A DNA stretch of 64,000 bases from CAXXOK01 sp963674895 (GTDB lineage Bacteria > Bacillota > Clostridia > Christensenellales > Aristaeellaceae), in the NCBI GenBank assembly GCA_963674895.2, contig CAXXCY010000002.1:310001-374000 (forward strand). Direction: 5' to 3'. Shown piece after piece: positions 1 to 8,192 of the stretch (position 1 is the stretch's first letter; the number at the start of each line of letters is the position of its first letter). The position numbers and the translations under genes are program-made. The notes beneath the pieces were generated by a model. That model was not told the origin of the DNA. It was given only the letters and a program-made list of their open reading frames with translations, and did not search any database.

Positions 1-1
1 G

Positions 2-163
2 AATCTCGTGAAAAACGTAAGCGCCGGCATCTACGACTACGCGTGGAGCAAATCCATCGCGGACGTGCAGGCGTGCATGGGCATCGAGGGCTATAAGGTG
101 ACGTCGTACCCCATGCTCTACACCCGGCTTTTGTACTTCAACAAGTTTGAACACGTAAACTGA
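2..163 (+). CDS. C-terminal end of a probable ABC solute-binding protein (5' end outside window)
   Basis: An open frame enters from the left edge and stops at 161-163, leaving 53 residues that end in LLYFNKFEHVN. I cannot recognise a family from so short a tail. It lies directly upstream, on the same strand, of a complete Opp/Dpp-type permease-ATPase set that otherwise lacks its extracytoplasmic binding protein, and such proteins usually open the operon. The binding-protein call is therefore inference from position. The hairpin at 183-228 separates it from the permease genes, a common arrangement that lets the binding protein be made in excess. Confidence 0.5.
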   Translation, partial: NLVKNVSAGIYDYAWSKSIADVQACMGIEGYKVTSYPMLYTRLLYFNKFEHVN

Positions 164-182
164 TCCCGAGTCCCGCTCTCTC

Positions 183-228
183 ATGAGAAAACCGCACAGT
201 GTGCCGTTCCTCTGTGCGGTTTTCTCAT
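183..228 (+). terminator. Strong intercistronic hairpin (terminator or attenuator)
   Basis: A perfect 17-bp inverted repeat (183-199 with 212-228) encloses a 12-nt loop. The 3' arm ends in GCGGTTTTCTCAT, so a short T run lies inside the stem. It sits between the probable binding-protein gene and the first permease gene. It could be a partial terminator or an mRNA-stabilising hairpin. Confidence 0.75.
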
Positions 229-258
229 CCGGTTTGACCATGACAAGGAGGGTTCGCC

Positions 259-1218
259 ATGCTTGCCTATACGATCAGAAGGCTGCTCATCATGATCGTC
301 ATGCTGTTTATATCCTGCTTTTTGATATATTCGTGCTTGAATCTAATGCCGGGCGATCCGCTGTCGTACATGGTCGATCAGGAAACGTGGGGCGAAATGA
401 ACGACGCGCAGAAAGACGCGATGCGCGAAACGCTGGGCCTGAACGGGTCGATGCCGGAGCGCTTCTTCATCTGGCTCGGCGGCGTGCTGCACGGCGATTT
501 CGGGTACAGCCTGAGCAGCGGCGTCCCGATAGTCGATATCGTGGCGGATACCTTGCCGGCCACGCTGGAGCTTTCCCTGGCGGCGCTGCTGCTTTCAAGC
601 GTCCTGGGTACGCTGCTGGGCGTCGTCAGCGCGCTGCGCAAGGGCAGGCTGACGGACCACGTACTGACGCTGGGCGGCTTGCTGGGCATGTCCGTTCCCC
701 AGTTCTTTTTAGGGCTGGTTTGCCTGCTCGTCTTCTCCATCCGCCTCGGCTGGCTGCCCGTGGGCGGCAGGGTTGTGGCCGGCCAGGAAGCGTTTTTCCA
801 GCGCCTGCCCCATTTGCTTTTGCCGGCGCTGGTGCTCGGCGCTTTCCTTACAGCGGGCATCATGCGCTATGCGCGCGCGAGCATGCTGGACGCCGCCAAT
901 AAGGACTTCTTGCGCACGGCGCGCAGCAAGGGGCTTCCGGAGTGGAAGGTTAATTTTGTCCACGGGTTCCGCGTGGCGATGAACCCGGTCATCGTGCTGA
1001 TCGGCATGCGCCTGCCGATGATGATCGGCGGATCGGTGGTGATCGAAACGGTGTTTCAATGGCCGGGGATCGGCAAGATGTTCGTTACGGCGGTGCGCGG
1101 GCAAAACTACCCGCTGGTCATGATGATCGCCCTTTTGATGATACTGGCCACGATGCTGTCGAGCTTTCTGATCGACCTGCTGACGGCCGCGATGGACCCG
1201 CGCGTACGCCTGGCGTAA
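259..1218 (+). CDS. ABC importer permease, DppB/OppB type
   Basis: This 319-residue inner-membrane permease belongs to the binding-protein-dependent BPD_transp_1 family that imports peptides, nickel or other small solutes. The N-terminus (MLAYTIRRLLIMIVMLFISC) is the classic DppB first helix preceded by Arg residues. About six hydrophobic segments follow, and the EAA-type cytoplasmic loop appears as the stretch DFLRTARSKGLPEWKVNFVH, roughly residues 214-233. The C-terminal part containing the VVIETVFQWPGIGKM motif is highly typical of the family. An AAGGAGG-like site precedes the ATG, and the next gene begins 9 nt after the stop. The substrate cannot be read from the permease. Confidence 0.93.
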   Translation: MLAYTIRRLLIMIVMLFISCFLIYSCLNLMPGDPLSYMVDQETWGEMNDAQKDAMRETLGLNGSMPERFFIWLGGVLHGDFGYSLSSGVPIVDIVADTLPATLELSLAALLLSSVLGTLLGVVSALRKGRLTDHVLTLGGLLGMSVPQFFLGLVCLLVFSIRLGWLPVGGRVVAGQEAFFQRLPHLLLPALVLGAFLTAGIMRYARASMLDAANKDFLRTARSKGLPEWKVNFVHGFRVAMNPVIVLIGMRLPMMIGGSVVIETVFQWPGIGKMFVTAVRGQNYPLVMMIALLMILATMLSSFLIDLLTAAMDPRVRLA

Positions 1219-1227
1219 GGAGGAGAT

Positions 1228-2148
1228 ATGAGCATTTCGCAACGGCGGCTGAACGCTTATATGGACCGGCTTTTGCTGCGCGAGGAATCCGGAAAGTTCG
1301 TCAAAAAGCGCGGAAGCCGCATCTCCCGGCGGTTCATGGCCAACAAGCTTGCGGTCCTGGGGGTCGTCCTGTTTTCTGCGATTGTGCTTATGTGCCTGTT
1401 GGCCCCGCTGTTCACATCGTATGATCCGATGCGGATGGATTTGCGCAACATCCTTGCGACGCCGTCGCTTACGCATCCCTTCGGTACGGATTCGATCGGG
1501 CGCGATCTGTTTTCGAGGGTGCTGTACGGAGGGCGCACCTCCATTATGATCGGGTTCGGCAGCGCCGTCGGGGCGACGGTGCTGGGCGTGGGGCTGGGCT
1601 GCTACTCCGGTTACCGCGGGGGAATTTTGGATACGCTGCTTTGCCGCGTGTCCGAGCTGTTCAGTTTTTTTCCGCAGATCGTATTAAACCTCCTGCTGAT
1701 CGCCATGATCGGCCAGAGTACAAGCAATCTGCTGCTGGTGTTTATCTTTACGGGCTGGTGCAGCATATTCCGCATGATGCGCGCCTGCATGCTCTCGCTT
1801 CGGGAAGAGGAATATGTGGCGGCGCTGAAGGTGCTGGGGCTCAACGATCTGCGCATCTGCTACAAGCATATTCTGCCCAACGCGCTGGGACCGATCATGG
1901 TCAACATTACCATCAGCACGGCGACCTTTATCCTGCAGGAGGCGGCGCTGAGCTTTATGGGGCTTGGCGTGCCCATGACGACCCCGACCTGGGGGAACAT
2001 CCTCAACGTGGCAAACGACCTGTCCATTCTGCAAAGCAATTGGTGGGTTTGGCTGCCGGTCGGCTGCTTTATCTCCCTGTTTGTGCTGAGCATCAACTTC
2101 ATTGGCGACGGACTGCGGGATTCGACCGATCCGTCGCAGATGGGATAG
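1228..2148 (+). CDS. ABC importer permease, DppC/OppC type
   Basis: This 306-residue partner permease of the upstream gene would form the heterodimeric membrane channel. It has the DppC layout: a cytoplasmic N-terminal tail with the OppC_N segment (RFMANKLAVLGVVLF), then an extracellular piece with HPFGTDSIGRDLFSRVLYG, which is diagnostic for DppC/OppC proteins. The EAA loop lies near ALKVLGLNDLRICYKHILPN, and the end reads INFIGDGLRDSTDPSQ, again family-typical. A GGAGG site (aaggaggagat) precedes the start. The ATPase gene begins 9 nt downstream. Confidence 0.94.
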   Translation: MSISQRRLNAYMDRLLLREESGKFVKKRGSRISRRFMANKLAVLGVVLFSAIVLMCLLAPLFTSYDPMRMDLRNILATPSLTHPFGTDSIGRDLFSRVLYGGRTSIMIGFGSAVGATVLGVGLGCYSGYRGGILDTLLCRVSELFSFFPQIVLNLLLIAMIGQSTSNLLLVFIFTGWCSIFRMMRACMLSLREEEYVAALKVLGLNDLRICYKHILPNALGPIMVNITISTATFILQEAALSFMGLGVPMTTPTWGNILNVANDLSILQSNWWVWLPVGCFISLFVLSINFIGDGLRDSTDPSQMG

Positions 2149-2157
2149 GAGATACGG

Positions 2158-3168
2158 ATGGATAATATAGTCCTGCGGGTGAAGGACTTACAGACCTTCT
2201 TCTATACCAACAAGCGCTGCAACAAGGTGCTGCGTGGCCTGTCGTTTGAAGCGCACCGGGGGAAAACGCTGTGTATCGTCGGGGAAAGCGGCTGCGGCAA
2301 AAGCGTGACGGCTTCGTCGATCATGCAGCTGCTGCCCGACCTGGCGCGTATCGAGGGCGGCGAAATCACCTTCTTTGACAGCGGCCGGGCGATCCGGCTG
2401 GACCAGCTTCCCAGAACGGGCAGGAAGATCAACGATATCCGCGGCAGCAAGATTGCCATGGTGTTTCAGGACCCCATGACCGCGCTCAACCCCGTATACC
2501 GCGTCGGCAGCCAGATCGCCGAGAACATCCGCCAGCATACCCGCCTGAACCGGCGGCAGGCGTGGGACAAGGCCGTCGCGCTGCTCGGGGAGATGGGCAT
2601 CCCGGACGCCGCGCAGCGCGCCAGGGAGTATCCGCACCAGTTTTCCGGCGGCATGCGGCAGCGCGCCATGATCGCCATGGCGATGGCGTGCGAACCCAGG
2701 CTCCTGATTGCCGACGAGCCCACCACCGCCCTGGATGTGACCATTCAGGCGCAGATATTCGCGCTGATGGAAAACCTGAAGAAAACCCGCGAAACCGCCG
2801 TGATCATGATTACCCACGATATGGGGGTTGTAGCAGAGATGGCGGACGACGTTATCGTGATGTATATGGGCGGCATCGTGGAAAGCGGCACGGCGCGCGA
2901 GGTTTTCAACAATCCAAGCCACCCGTACACCGTTGCGCTGCTCAAGTCCATCCCAGTCGCGGGGCACGGGAAGAACCAGTCCATTCAGCCGATCCGCGGC
3001 TCGACCGCCGATCCGTACAACCGTCCCAGAGGCTGCCAGTTCGCGCCGCGCTGCGACGGATGCAAGGAACTCTGCATGGAAAAGGAGCCAGTGCTCAAGC
3101 GGCTGGAGGGCACGCATTACGTAAGCTGCCACCAGGGTTCCGGGGGAGGGATAGCGGATGCGGGATAA
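2158..3168 (+). CDS. Peptide-type ABC importer ATPase, DppD/OppD type
   Basis: This 336-residue cytoplasmic ATPase energises the importer. The Walker A motif is GESGCGKS near residue 41, the Q-loop is VFQDPMTALNP, the signature is FSGGMRQR, the Walker B is LLIADEPTTALD and the switch is ITHD. The C-terminal oligopeptide extension contains the CxxxxxCxxxC-type cysteine cluster (CQFAPRCDGCKELC), which in this family can bind an iron-sulphur cluster. The reading frame overlaps the next gene by 11 nt, showing translational coupling. Confidence 0.95.
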   Translation: MDNIVLRVKDLQTFFYTNKRCNKVLRGLSFEAHRGKTLCIVGESGCGKSVTASSIMQLLPDLARIEGGEITFFDSGRAIRLDQLPRTGRKINDIRGSKIAMVFQDPMTALNPVYRVGSQIAENIRQHTRLNRRQAWDKAVALLGEMGIPDAAQRAREYPHQFSGGMRQRAMIAMAMACEPRLLIADEPTTALDVTIQAQIFALMENLKKTRETAVIMITHDMGVVAEMADDVIVMYMGGIVESGTAREVFNNPSHPYTVALLKSIPVAGHGKNQSIQPIRGSTADPYNRPRGCQFAPRCDGCKELCMEKEPVLKRLEGTHYVSCHQGSGGGIADAG

Positions 3169-4189
3169 GGATACGATACTGGAAATCCAAAACCTGAAAA
3201 CGTATTTCCCGATCAAAAAGGGGATCTTCAAGACCACGGTCGGGTATGTGCGGGCCGTCGACGACGTCAGCCTGTCCGTCCGCCGTGGGGAAACCTTCGG
3301 CCTGGTCGGCGAAAGCGGCTGCGGGAAAACCACGCTGTGCAAGTCGCTCGTCATGCTCAATAAGCCGCAGTCCGGCCGGATCGTATACCGCGACAAACTG
3401 GGGTCCTTCTCCCTCCCGTGCAGGGACGCCGCCGCGCTCAAGCGGATGCGCGACAACGTGCAGTATGTGTTTCAGGACCCCCAATCCTCATTGAACCCGT
3501 CCTTTTCCGTGTTCGGCGCGATGAACGACGCGTTGAAAATGCGCGGGGTCAGGACCGTGGAAGAACGGCGGAAAATCGTCGGGGACCTGCTGGAAGCCGT
3601 CAATATGCGGCGGGAGCAAATGGACCTGTACCCCAACGAATTCTCCGGCGGACAGCGCCAGCGCATCGGTATAGCCCGCGCCTTATGCGTCAACCCTTCG
3701 CTGGTTATTTGCGACGAAGCCGTCAGCGCGCTGGATGTGTCCATTCAGGCGCAGGTGCTGGCGCTTTTGCAAAAGCTCAAGGAGGATAGGGGGCTTACGT
3801 ATATCTTCATCACGCATGACCTGTCGGTGGTCGAGTACATCAGCGACCGCATCGCGGTGATGTACCTGGGGCATATCGTGGAACTGGCGGATACGGACTC
3901 GCTGTTTCGCCGCACCTATCATCCGTACACGCGGGCGCTGCGCTCGGCCGTGCCCGTCGCCCGGGTGGGCGCAAAGAAGGAGCGCATCGTTCTTACGGGA
4001 GACGTGCCCAACCCGGCGAACCCGCCCCCCGGCTGTCCCTTCCATCCGCGGTGCGCCGAGCAGATGCCCCGCTGCACGCGGGAGATGCCTGCGCTCAGGA
4101 CCTACCTTGTGGACGGCGGGCCGTACTGCGTCGCATGCCACAAGGCGCACGAGATTTTAAAAGACCAGGAGATAAAGGAGAAGGAATGA
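3158..4189 (+). CDS. Peptide-type ABC importer ATPase, DppF/OppF type
   Basis: This 343-residue second ATPase would pair with the upstream DppD-type subunit. Motifs are Walker A GESGCGKTT, Q-loop VFQDPQSSLNP, signature FSGGQRQRIGIARAL, Walker B LVICDEAVSALD (Ala-Val replacing the usual Pro-Thr/Val of DEPxSALD) and switch THDLSVV. The C-terminus carries the oligopeptide-transporter cysteine pattern (CPFHPRCAEQMPRC). The last bases overlap the aldolase gene as ATGA, so the importer and the enzymes are one transcript. That links the transported solute to the GRE pathway. Confidence 0.94.
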   Translation: MRDKDTILEIQNLKTYFPIKKGIFKTTVGYVRAVDDVSLSVRRGETFGLVGESGCGKTTLCKSLVMLNKPQSGRIVYRDKLGSFSLPCRDAAALKRMRDNVQYVFQDPQSSLNPSFSVFGAMNDALKMRGVRTVEERRKIVGDLLEAVNMRREQMDLYPNEFSGGQRQRIGIARALCVNPSLVICDEAVSALDVSIQAQVLALLQKLKEDRGLTYIFITHDLSVVEYISDRIAVMYLGHIVELADTDSLFRRTYHPYTRALRSAVPVARVGAKKERIVLTGDVPNPANPPPGCPFHPRCAEQMPRCTREMPALRTYLVDGGPYCVACHKAHEILKDQEIKEKE

Positions 4190-5100
4190 CGATGGAAACA
4201 AGCAATATCCGCTTCACCGGTACAATGCCCGCGCTGATTACGCCATTTGACGAGAACGGGCGTGTCAGGCACAAGGCGGTGGAAGGGCTTATCGAATGGC
4301 ACCTGAAGGCGGGCTCAACGGGCTTTTATGTCTGCGGATCGACCGGCGAAGGCCCCGCGCTGCGGGCTTCGACCCGCATGGAAATGCTGGAGACCGTTGT
4401 GGACGCTGTACGGGGCAGGGGCAGCGTGATTTGCCATACCGGCGCGCCGAATATCTGGGACGCCGTCGAGCTGACCGAGCATGCCACGCGCGCTGGCGCG
4501 GACGCCATTTCTTCGCTGGCGCCGACCTATTCGTTCAAGTATACGCAGGACGAGCTGGTCGACTATTACAAAACCCTCGCCGATCATACCGACAAGGCCA
4601 TGCTGGTGTATGCGACCGCCGCGATCGGCGTGAGCAGCTTTGCGCCGCTGATGGCGCGGCTTTTGGAAATCGGGCCCGTGATCGGCGTTAAATTCACCAT
4701 CCGGGACTATTTTGAGCTCCGCAAGACCAAGGAAGTCAACGGCGGCAATATCAACCTGATCAACGGGCCCGACGAAACGCTGATCTGCGGGCTGGTCATG
4801 GGCGCGGACGGCGGCATCGGCACCACGTACAACCTTATGCCGGACTGGTATGCCAAGCTCTACGACGCGTTTCAGGCGGGCGATATCGCCGCCGCGCAGA
4901 ACTATCAGTTTATGGCCAACCGCGTCACGGAGGTCCTGATCCGTTTTTCCAAGTTCGGTGCGATCCGCGCCACCAAGGCCGCGCTGGAGCTCAAGGGGTT
5001 TGACGTGGGCCGGGCCGTGTACCCCGCGGGCGATTTGAGCAAGGATGAGCGCGCCGCGCTGCAAAAGGAACTTGAGAAATTAGGGATTGATTTTGCATGA
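4186..5100 (+). CDS. Dihydrodipicolinate synthase/N-acetylneuraminate lyase family aldolase
   Basis: The product has 304 residues. I chose the ATG at 4186 because it overlaps the upstream stop (ATGA) and follows a GGAGAAGG ribosome site. Class I pyruvate-dependent aldolase features are visible: GSTGE at residues 51-55, the catalytic Tyr in LVYAT near 142, and the Schiff-base Lys in GVKFT at 169. The later half (NGPDETLICGLVMGADGGIG then TTYN) resembles N-acetylneuraminate lyase more than DapA. The usual YNVPGRT/YNIPxxxG stretch is changed to YATAAIGV, so the substrate may differ from sialic acid. Family members split or form 2-keto acids using pyruvate. No nanE/nanK sialate genes accompany it here. 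Confidence 0.85.
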   Translation: MTMETSNIRFTGTMPALITPFDENGRVRHKAVEGLIEWHLKAGSTGFYVCGSTGEGPALRASTRMEMLETVVDAVRGRGSVICHTGAPNIWDAVELTEHATRAGADAISSLAPTYSFKYTQDELVDYYKTLADHTDKAMLVYATAAIGVSSFAPLMARLLEIGPVIGVKFTIRDYFELRKTKEVNGGNINLINGPDETLICGLVMGADGGIGTTYNLMPDWYAKLYDAFQAGDIAAAQNYQFMANRVTEVLIRFSKFGAIRATKAALELKGFDVGRAVYPAGDLSKDERAALQKELEKLGIDFA

Positions 5101-6014
5101 CGGACACACCCATCGTTGGGATCATCAGCGATATTCAGAAGTTTTCCCTGCATGACGGAGCAGGCATCCGCACGACCGTGTTTCTCAAAGGCTGCAATAT
5201 GCGCTGCGTCTGGTGCCATAACCCGGAAACGTACGAATCGGTTCCCGACCTCCTGTTTTTCGCGAGCCGGTGCATCGGATGCGGCGCGTGCTACCGGGCG
5301 TGCCCAACCGGGGCGCTGGCGATGAAGGGCGGCCGGACATACGATAGGGATCTGTGCACCCGCTGCGGGGCGTGCGCCGGCGTTTGCGCGCCGGAGGCCC
5401 TGCAAATGGCGGGGACCGCCATGACGGTTGAACAGGTGATGCGAAGCATCCGGCTGGATGCGCCCTACTATGCCGCATCGGGCGGCGGGGTCACGCTGTC
5501 GGGCGGTGAGCCGCTGCTGCAGGCGGAGTTTTCCGCCGCGCTGCTTATGGCGTGCAGGCGGGACGGCATCCATACGGCGATGGAAACCAACCTCTCGCTG
5601 CCCTTTGAAAAGCTCGAACCGCTGCTGCCGTGGCTGGACGGGATCTTCTGCGATATCAAGCTGCTGGACGACGCCATGCACCGCAAGTTTACCGGCCTGT
5701 CCAACCACCAGACGCTGGATAACATCCGGGCGCTGCGGCAGGCCGGAATTCCCGTCACCGTGCGCACGCCGCTGATTCCGGGGATGACCGATTCGCCGGA
5801 GAATATCGCGGGAATCGCGCGGTGGCTGAAAGCAAACGCAGCCGTCGAGGCGTATGAACTGCTCAACTACAATCCGCTGGCCAAGGCGAAATTCGAGGAG
5901 ATGGGCCTTGGCTATCCGCCGGGCGACCTGCGGCGGAAAACGCGCGCGCAGATGGACGGGATGGCGGAGCTGGCGGCGGCGGCCGGGATCCCGGTGCGAA
6001 TCGGAGGCGAATGA
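5097..6014 (+). CDS. Glycyl radical enzyme activating enzyme (radical SAM)
   Basis: This 305-residue PflA-type activase would abstract hydrogen from the conserved Gly of the GRE encoded next door. The radical SAM motif CNMRCVWCHNP (CxxxCxxC) lies near residues 34-44. It is followed by a two-cluster ferredoxin insert (CIGCGACYRACP and CTRCGACAGVCAP), as in activases of GRE eliminases and decarboxylases rather than PflA itself. SGGEPLLQ is the glycine-rich SAM-binding motif. The start overlaps the aldolase stop (ATGA), and the GRE gene begins 3 nt after the stop. The pairing is therefore clear. Confidence 0.95.
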   Translation: MTDTPIVGIISDIQKFSLHDGAGIRTTVFLKGCNMRCVWCHNPETYESVPDLLFFASRCIGCGACYRACPTGALAMKGGRTYDRDLCTRCGACAGVCAPEALQMAGTAMTVEQVMRSIRLDAPYYAASGGGVTLSGGEPLLQAEFSAALLMACRRDGIHTAMETNLSLPFEKLEPLLPWLDGIFCDIKLLDDAMHRKFTGLSNHQTLDNIRALRQAGIPVTVRTPLIPGMTDSPENIAGIARWLKANAAVEAYELLNYNPLAKAKFEEMGLGYPPGDLRRKTRAQMDGMAELAAAAGIPVRIGGE

Positions 6015-6017
6015 GGT

Positions 6018-8192
6018 ATGCAGGGAAGCCTGGAACAAAAGCGGGAGATGATCACGCGGCGCTTGCACCGGCTGCGCGAGGACAAGATCGCAGAAACGAA
6101 GAAGAAGCTGGAACGCTTCGGCTACAGCGACGAAGACGATTACCATTACCTGGTCCCCCCGGAGGACTACCATTGGACGCCCAGGGCCACGCACCCCAAC
6201 GGCGATTTCCACGGGTACCGGGCCTGGGCGGACAACTATGCCGATATGGTCGCGTCCTTCCCGCCGGTGGTGGTGCCGTACTCTTCCATGTGCGGGAATT
6301 ACTTCCGGATTCTGCACAAGTTCAGGCGTGTCCGCTGGAACCCGGACTTTGATTTCTCGGTATTCCAAAACGCGATCGAAACCTATGATATCGACCACGG
6401 CATCGGGCAGGTGCATCATTTCGCCGGGGACGTGGGCATGGGCCTGCGGTACGGGCTGGGCGCGCTGCTTAAGAAGGTGCGCCTGTACGCCGCGCAGAAC
6501 GCGCGCGACGCGGAGACGGCCGATTTTTACTACGCCGAAGAAAAGCTGCTGCTGACGGTCATCGGATGGATCCGGCGCACCTCCGGGGAGATCGAACGCA
6601 GGCTCGCCCTGGAAACCGATCCGCTGCTCAGGGAAAACCTCCGGGAAATGCTTCTTGCCAACCGTGCGGTGGAGACGGGGGTCCCGCGTACGCTTCGGGA
6701 AGCGTGCCAGTTTATCTGCTGGTACAACATCGCGGGGCGCAGCTTCAACCGGGAGGGCTGCGGCGGGCAGCTGGACCAGCTTTTGTATCCCTACTATCAG
6801 ATGGACATAGAAAAGGGTGTCATCGACGACGAGGACGCCGTGTATTATATCGCCGGAATCCTGATGTCCGATACCAAGTACTATCAGCTGGGCGGCCCGG
6901 ACGACGGGGGCAGGGATATGGTCAATCCGGTGTCGTGGCTGATTTTGGAAGCGGCGGACCGCCTGGACGTAACGGCGAACCTGACCATCCGCGTACACCG
7001 GGGGATGGATCCGGCGTTTATCCGGCGCGGCGTAGAGCTGCTGTTCAAGCATAAGAACGCCTGGCCGCGCTTTTCCGGGGATGAATCGCTGGTGGACGGG
7101 TTTGTGAGCATGGGGTTCCCGGCCTCCCTGGCGCGCAAGCGCATTGCGGTGGGCTGCAACTGGATGGCGATCCCGGGTGTCGAGTACGGCCTCAACGACA
7201 GCATCAAGGTGAACATGGCCAAGGTGTTCGAGGTCGCGTTTTTCGACATGATGAGCCGGCCCGGTCCCTCCGTGGACAAGCTGTGGGCATGCTACCGAAA
7301 GCATATGGACGCCGCGCTGGACGCGGTGTTCCGCACGACCGATTTTCACCTGCGCACCAGCCGCTATAATTCGCCCGAGCTCTTTCTCAATCTGTTTTGC
7401 GAGGGCCCGATCGAGATGGGGCGCGACGCGTCCGACCACAGCCTGGCGTATTACAACATCGCCGTCGACGGCGCGGGCATCGCGGTGGCCGCCGATTCGT
7501 TCGCCGCGCTGGAACAGCGCGTGGAAATGGAGAAGAAGGTTACCTGGCTGCAGATCTGCAACGCCGTGAAGTGCAACTATGCAAGCGCTGCCGCCAAAAG
7601 GGTCCGCGCTTCGATGCGGACGGCGGAAAAATACGGGCAGGAAAACAGCCTGGGGCTCAAATGGGCCCAACAAATCTCCCGGCATTTTACCCAAAGCGTC
7701 TGCCGCGGGGAATCCCAAGAGGGCGCCCGGTTTATTCCCGGCCTGTTCTCGTGGTCCAAGACGATTTTGTTCGGCCAGACGGTCGGCGCCACGCCGGACG
7801 GCCGGCTGGCGGGCGCGGCGATCAACCACGGCGCCAATCCGCAGGTGGGCTCCGTGAAAAACGGAGAAATGACTACGATGTCCGAGGCCATTATCGCGGT
7901 GCAATGCCGCTGCGGCAATACCGCTCCGTTCCAGATGGAACTGGACCCCGGCGTGATCGCTTCGCCCGACGGGGTGGACAAGGTGGCGGCGCTGTTGAAA
8001 ACGCATTTGGACCGGGGCGGCACGCTGATCAACGTCAATATCGTGGACGCCGATCAAATCCGGGCCGCGCATAAAAACCCGGAACTGTATCCGGACCTTG
8101 TGGTGCGTGTCACGGGCTTCACGGCGTACTTTGCCAGTCTGTCGCCGGAATTCAGGCAATTGGTGGTCGACCGGGTGATGGAGGCGCAGTGA
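6018..8192 (+). CDS. Glycyl radical enzyme of unknown substrate, atypical active site
   Basis: This 724-residue protein is an oxygen-sensitive glycyl radical enzyme of the PFL/dehydratase superfamily. The C-terminal radical loop is RVTGFTAYFASL with the radical Gly at residue 700 (the common form is RVxGYSA). The finger-loop Cys is in VGCNWMAIPG at residue 380. In characterised eliminases (CutC, glycerol and propanediol dehydratases, HypD, IslA, HPAD) the Cys is followed two residues later by a Glu base. Here that position is Trp382. The following IPGVEYGLND resembles the PGKxYGxHD region of those enzymes. A GGAGG site precedes the ATG. The reaction cannot be assigned; it is unlikely to be a standard Glu-dependent dehydration. 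Confidence 0.93.
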   Translation: MQGSLEQKREMITRRLHRLREDKIAETKKKLERFGYSDEDDYHYLVPPEDYHWTPRATHPNGDFHGYRAWADNYADMVASFPPVVVPYSSMCGNYFRILHKFRRVRWNPDFDFSVFQNAIETYDIDHGIGQVHHFAGDVGMGLRYGLGALLKKVRLYAAQNARDAETADFYYAEEKLLLTVIGWIRRTSGEIERRLALETDPLLRENLREMLLANRAVETGVPRTLREACQFICWYNIAGRSFNREGCGGQLDQLLYPYYQMDIEKGVIDDEDAVYYIAGILMSDTKYYQLGGPDDGGRDMVNPVSWLILEAADRLDVTANLTIRVHRGMDPAFIRRGVELLFKHKNAWPRFSGDESLVDGFVSMGFPASLARKRIAVGCNWMAIPGVEYGLNDSIKVNMAKVFEVAFFDMMSRPGPSVDKLWACYRKHMDAALDAVFRTTDFHLRTSRYNSPELFLNLFCEGPIEMGRDASDHSLAYYNIAVDGAGIAVAADSFAALEQRVEMEKKVTWLQICNAVKCNYASAAAKRVRASMRTAEKYGQENSLGLKWAQQISRHFTQSVCRGESQEGARFIPGLFSWSKTILFGQTVGATPDGRLAGAAINHGANPQVGSVKNGEMTTMSEAIIAVQCRCGNTAPFQMELDPGVIASPDGVDKVAALLKTHLDRGGTLINVNIVDADQIRAAHKNPELYPDLVVRVTGFTAYFASLSPEFRQLVVDRVMEAQ

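Noticed and set aside
4905..8159. A 1084-residue open frame on the minus strand across the GRE and activase genes
   Set aside because: It is a GC-rich antisense shadow with Arg/His/Gln-heavy composition and no domain, while the plus-strand frames carry clear catalytic motifs and ribosome sites.
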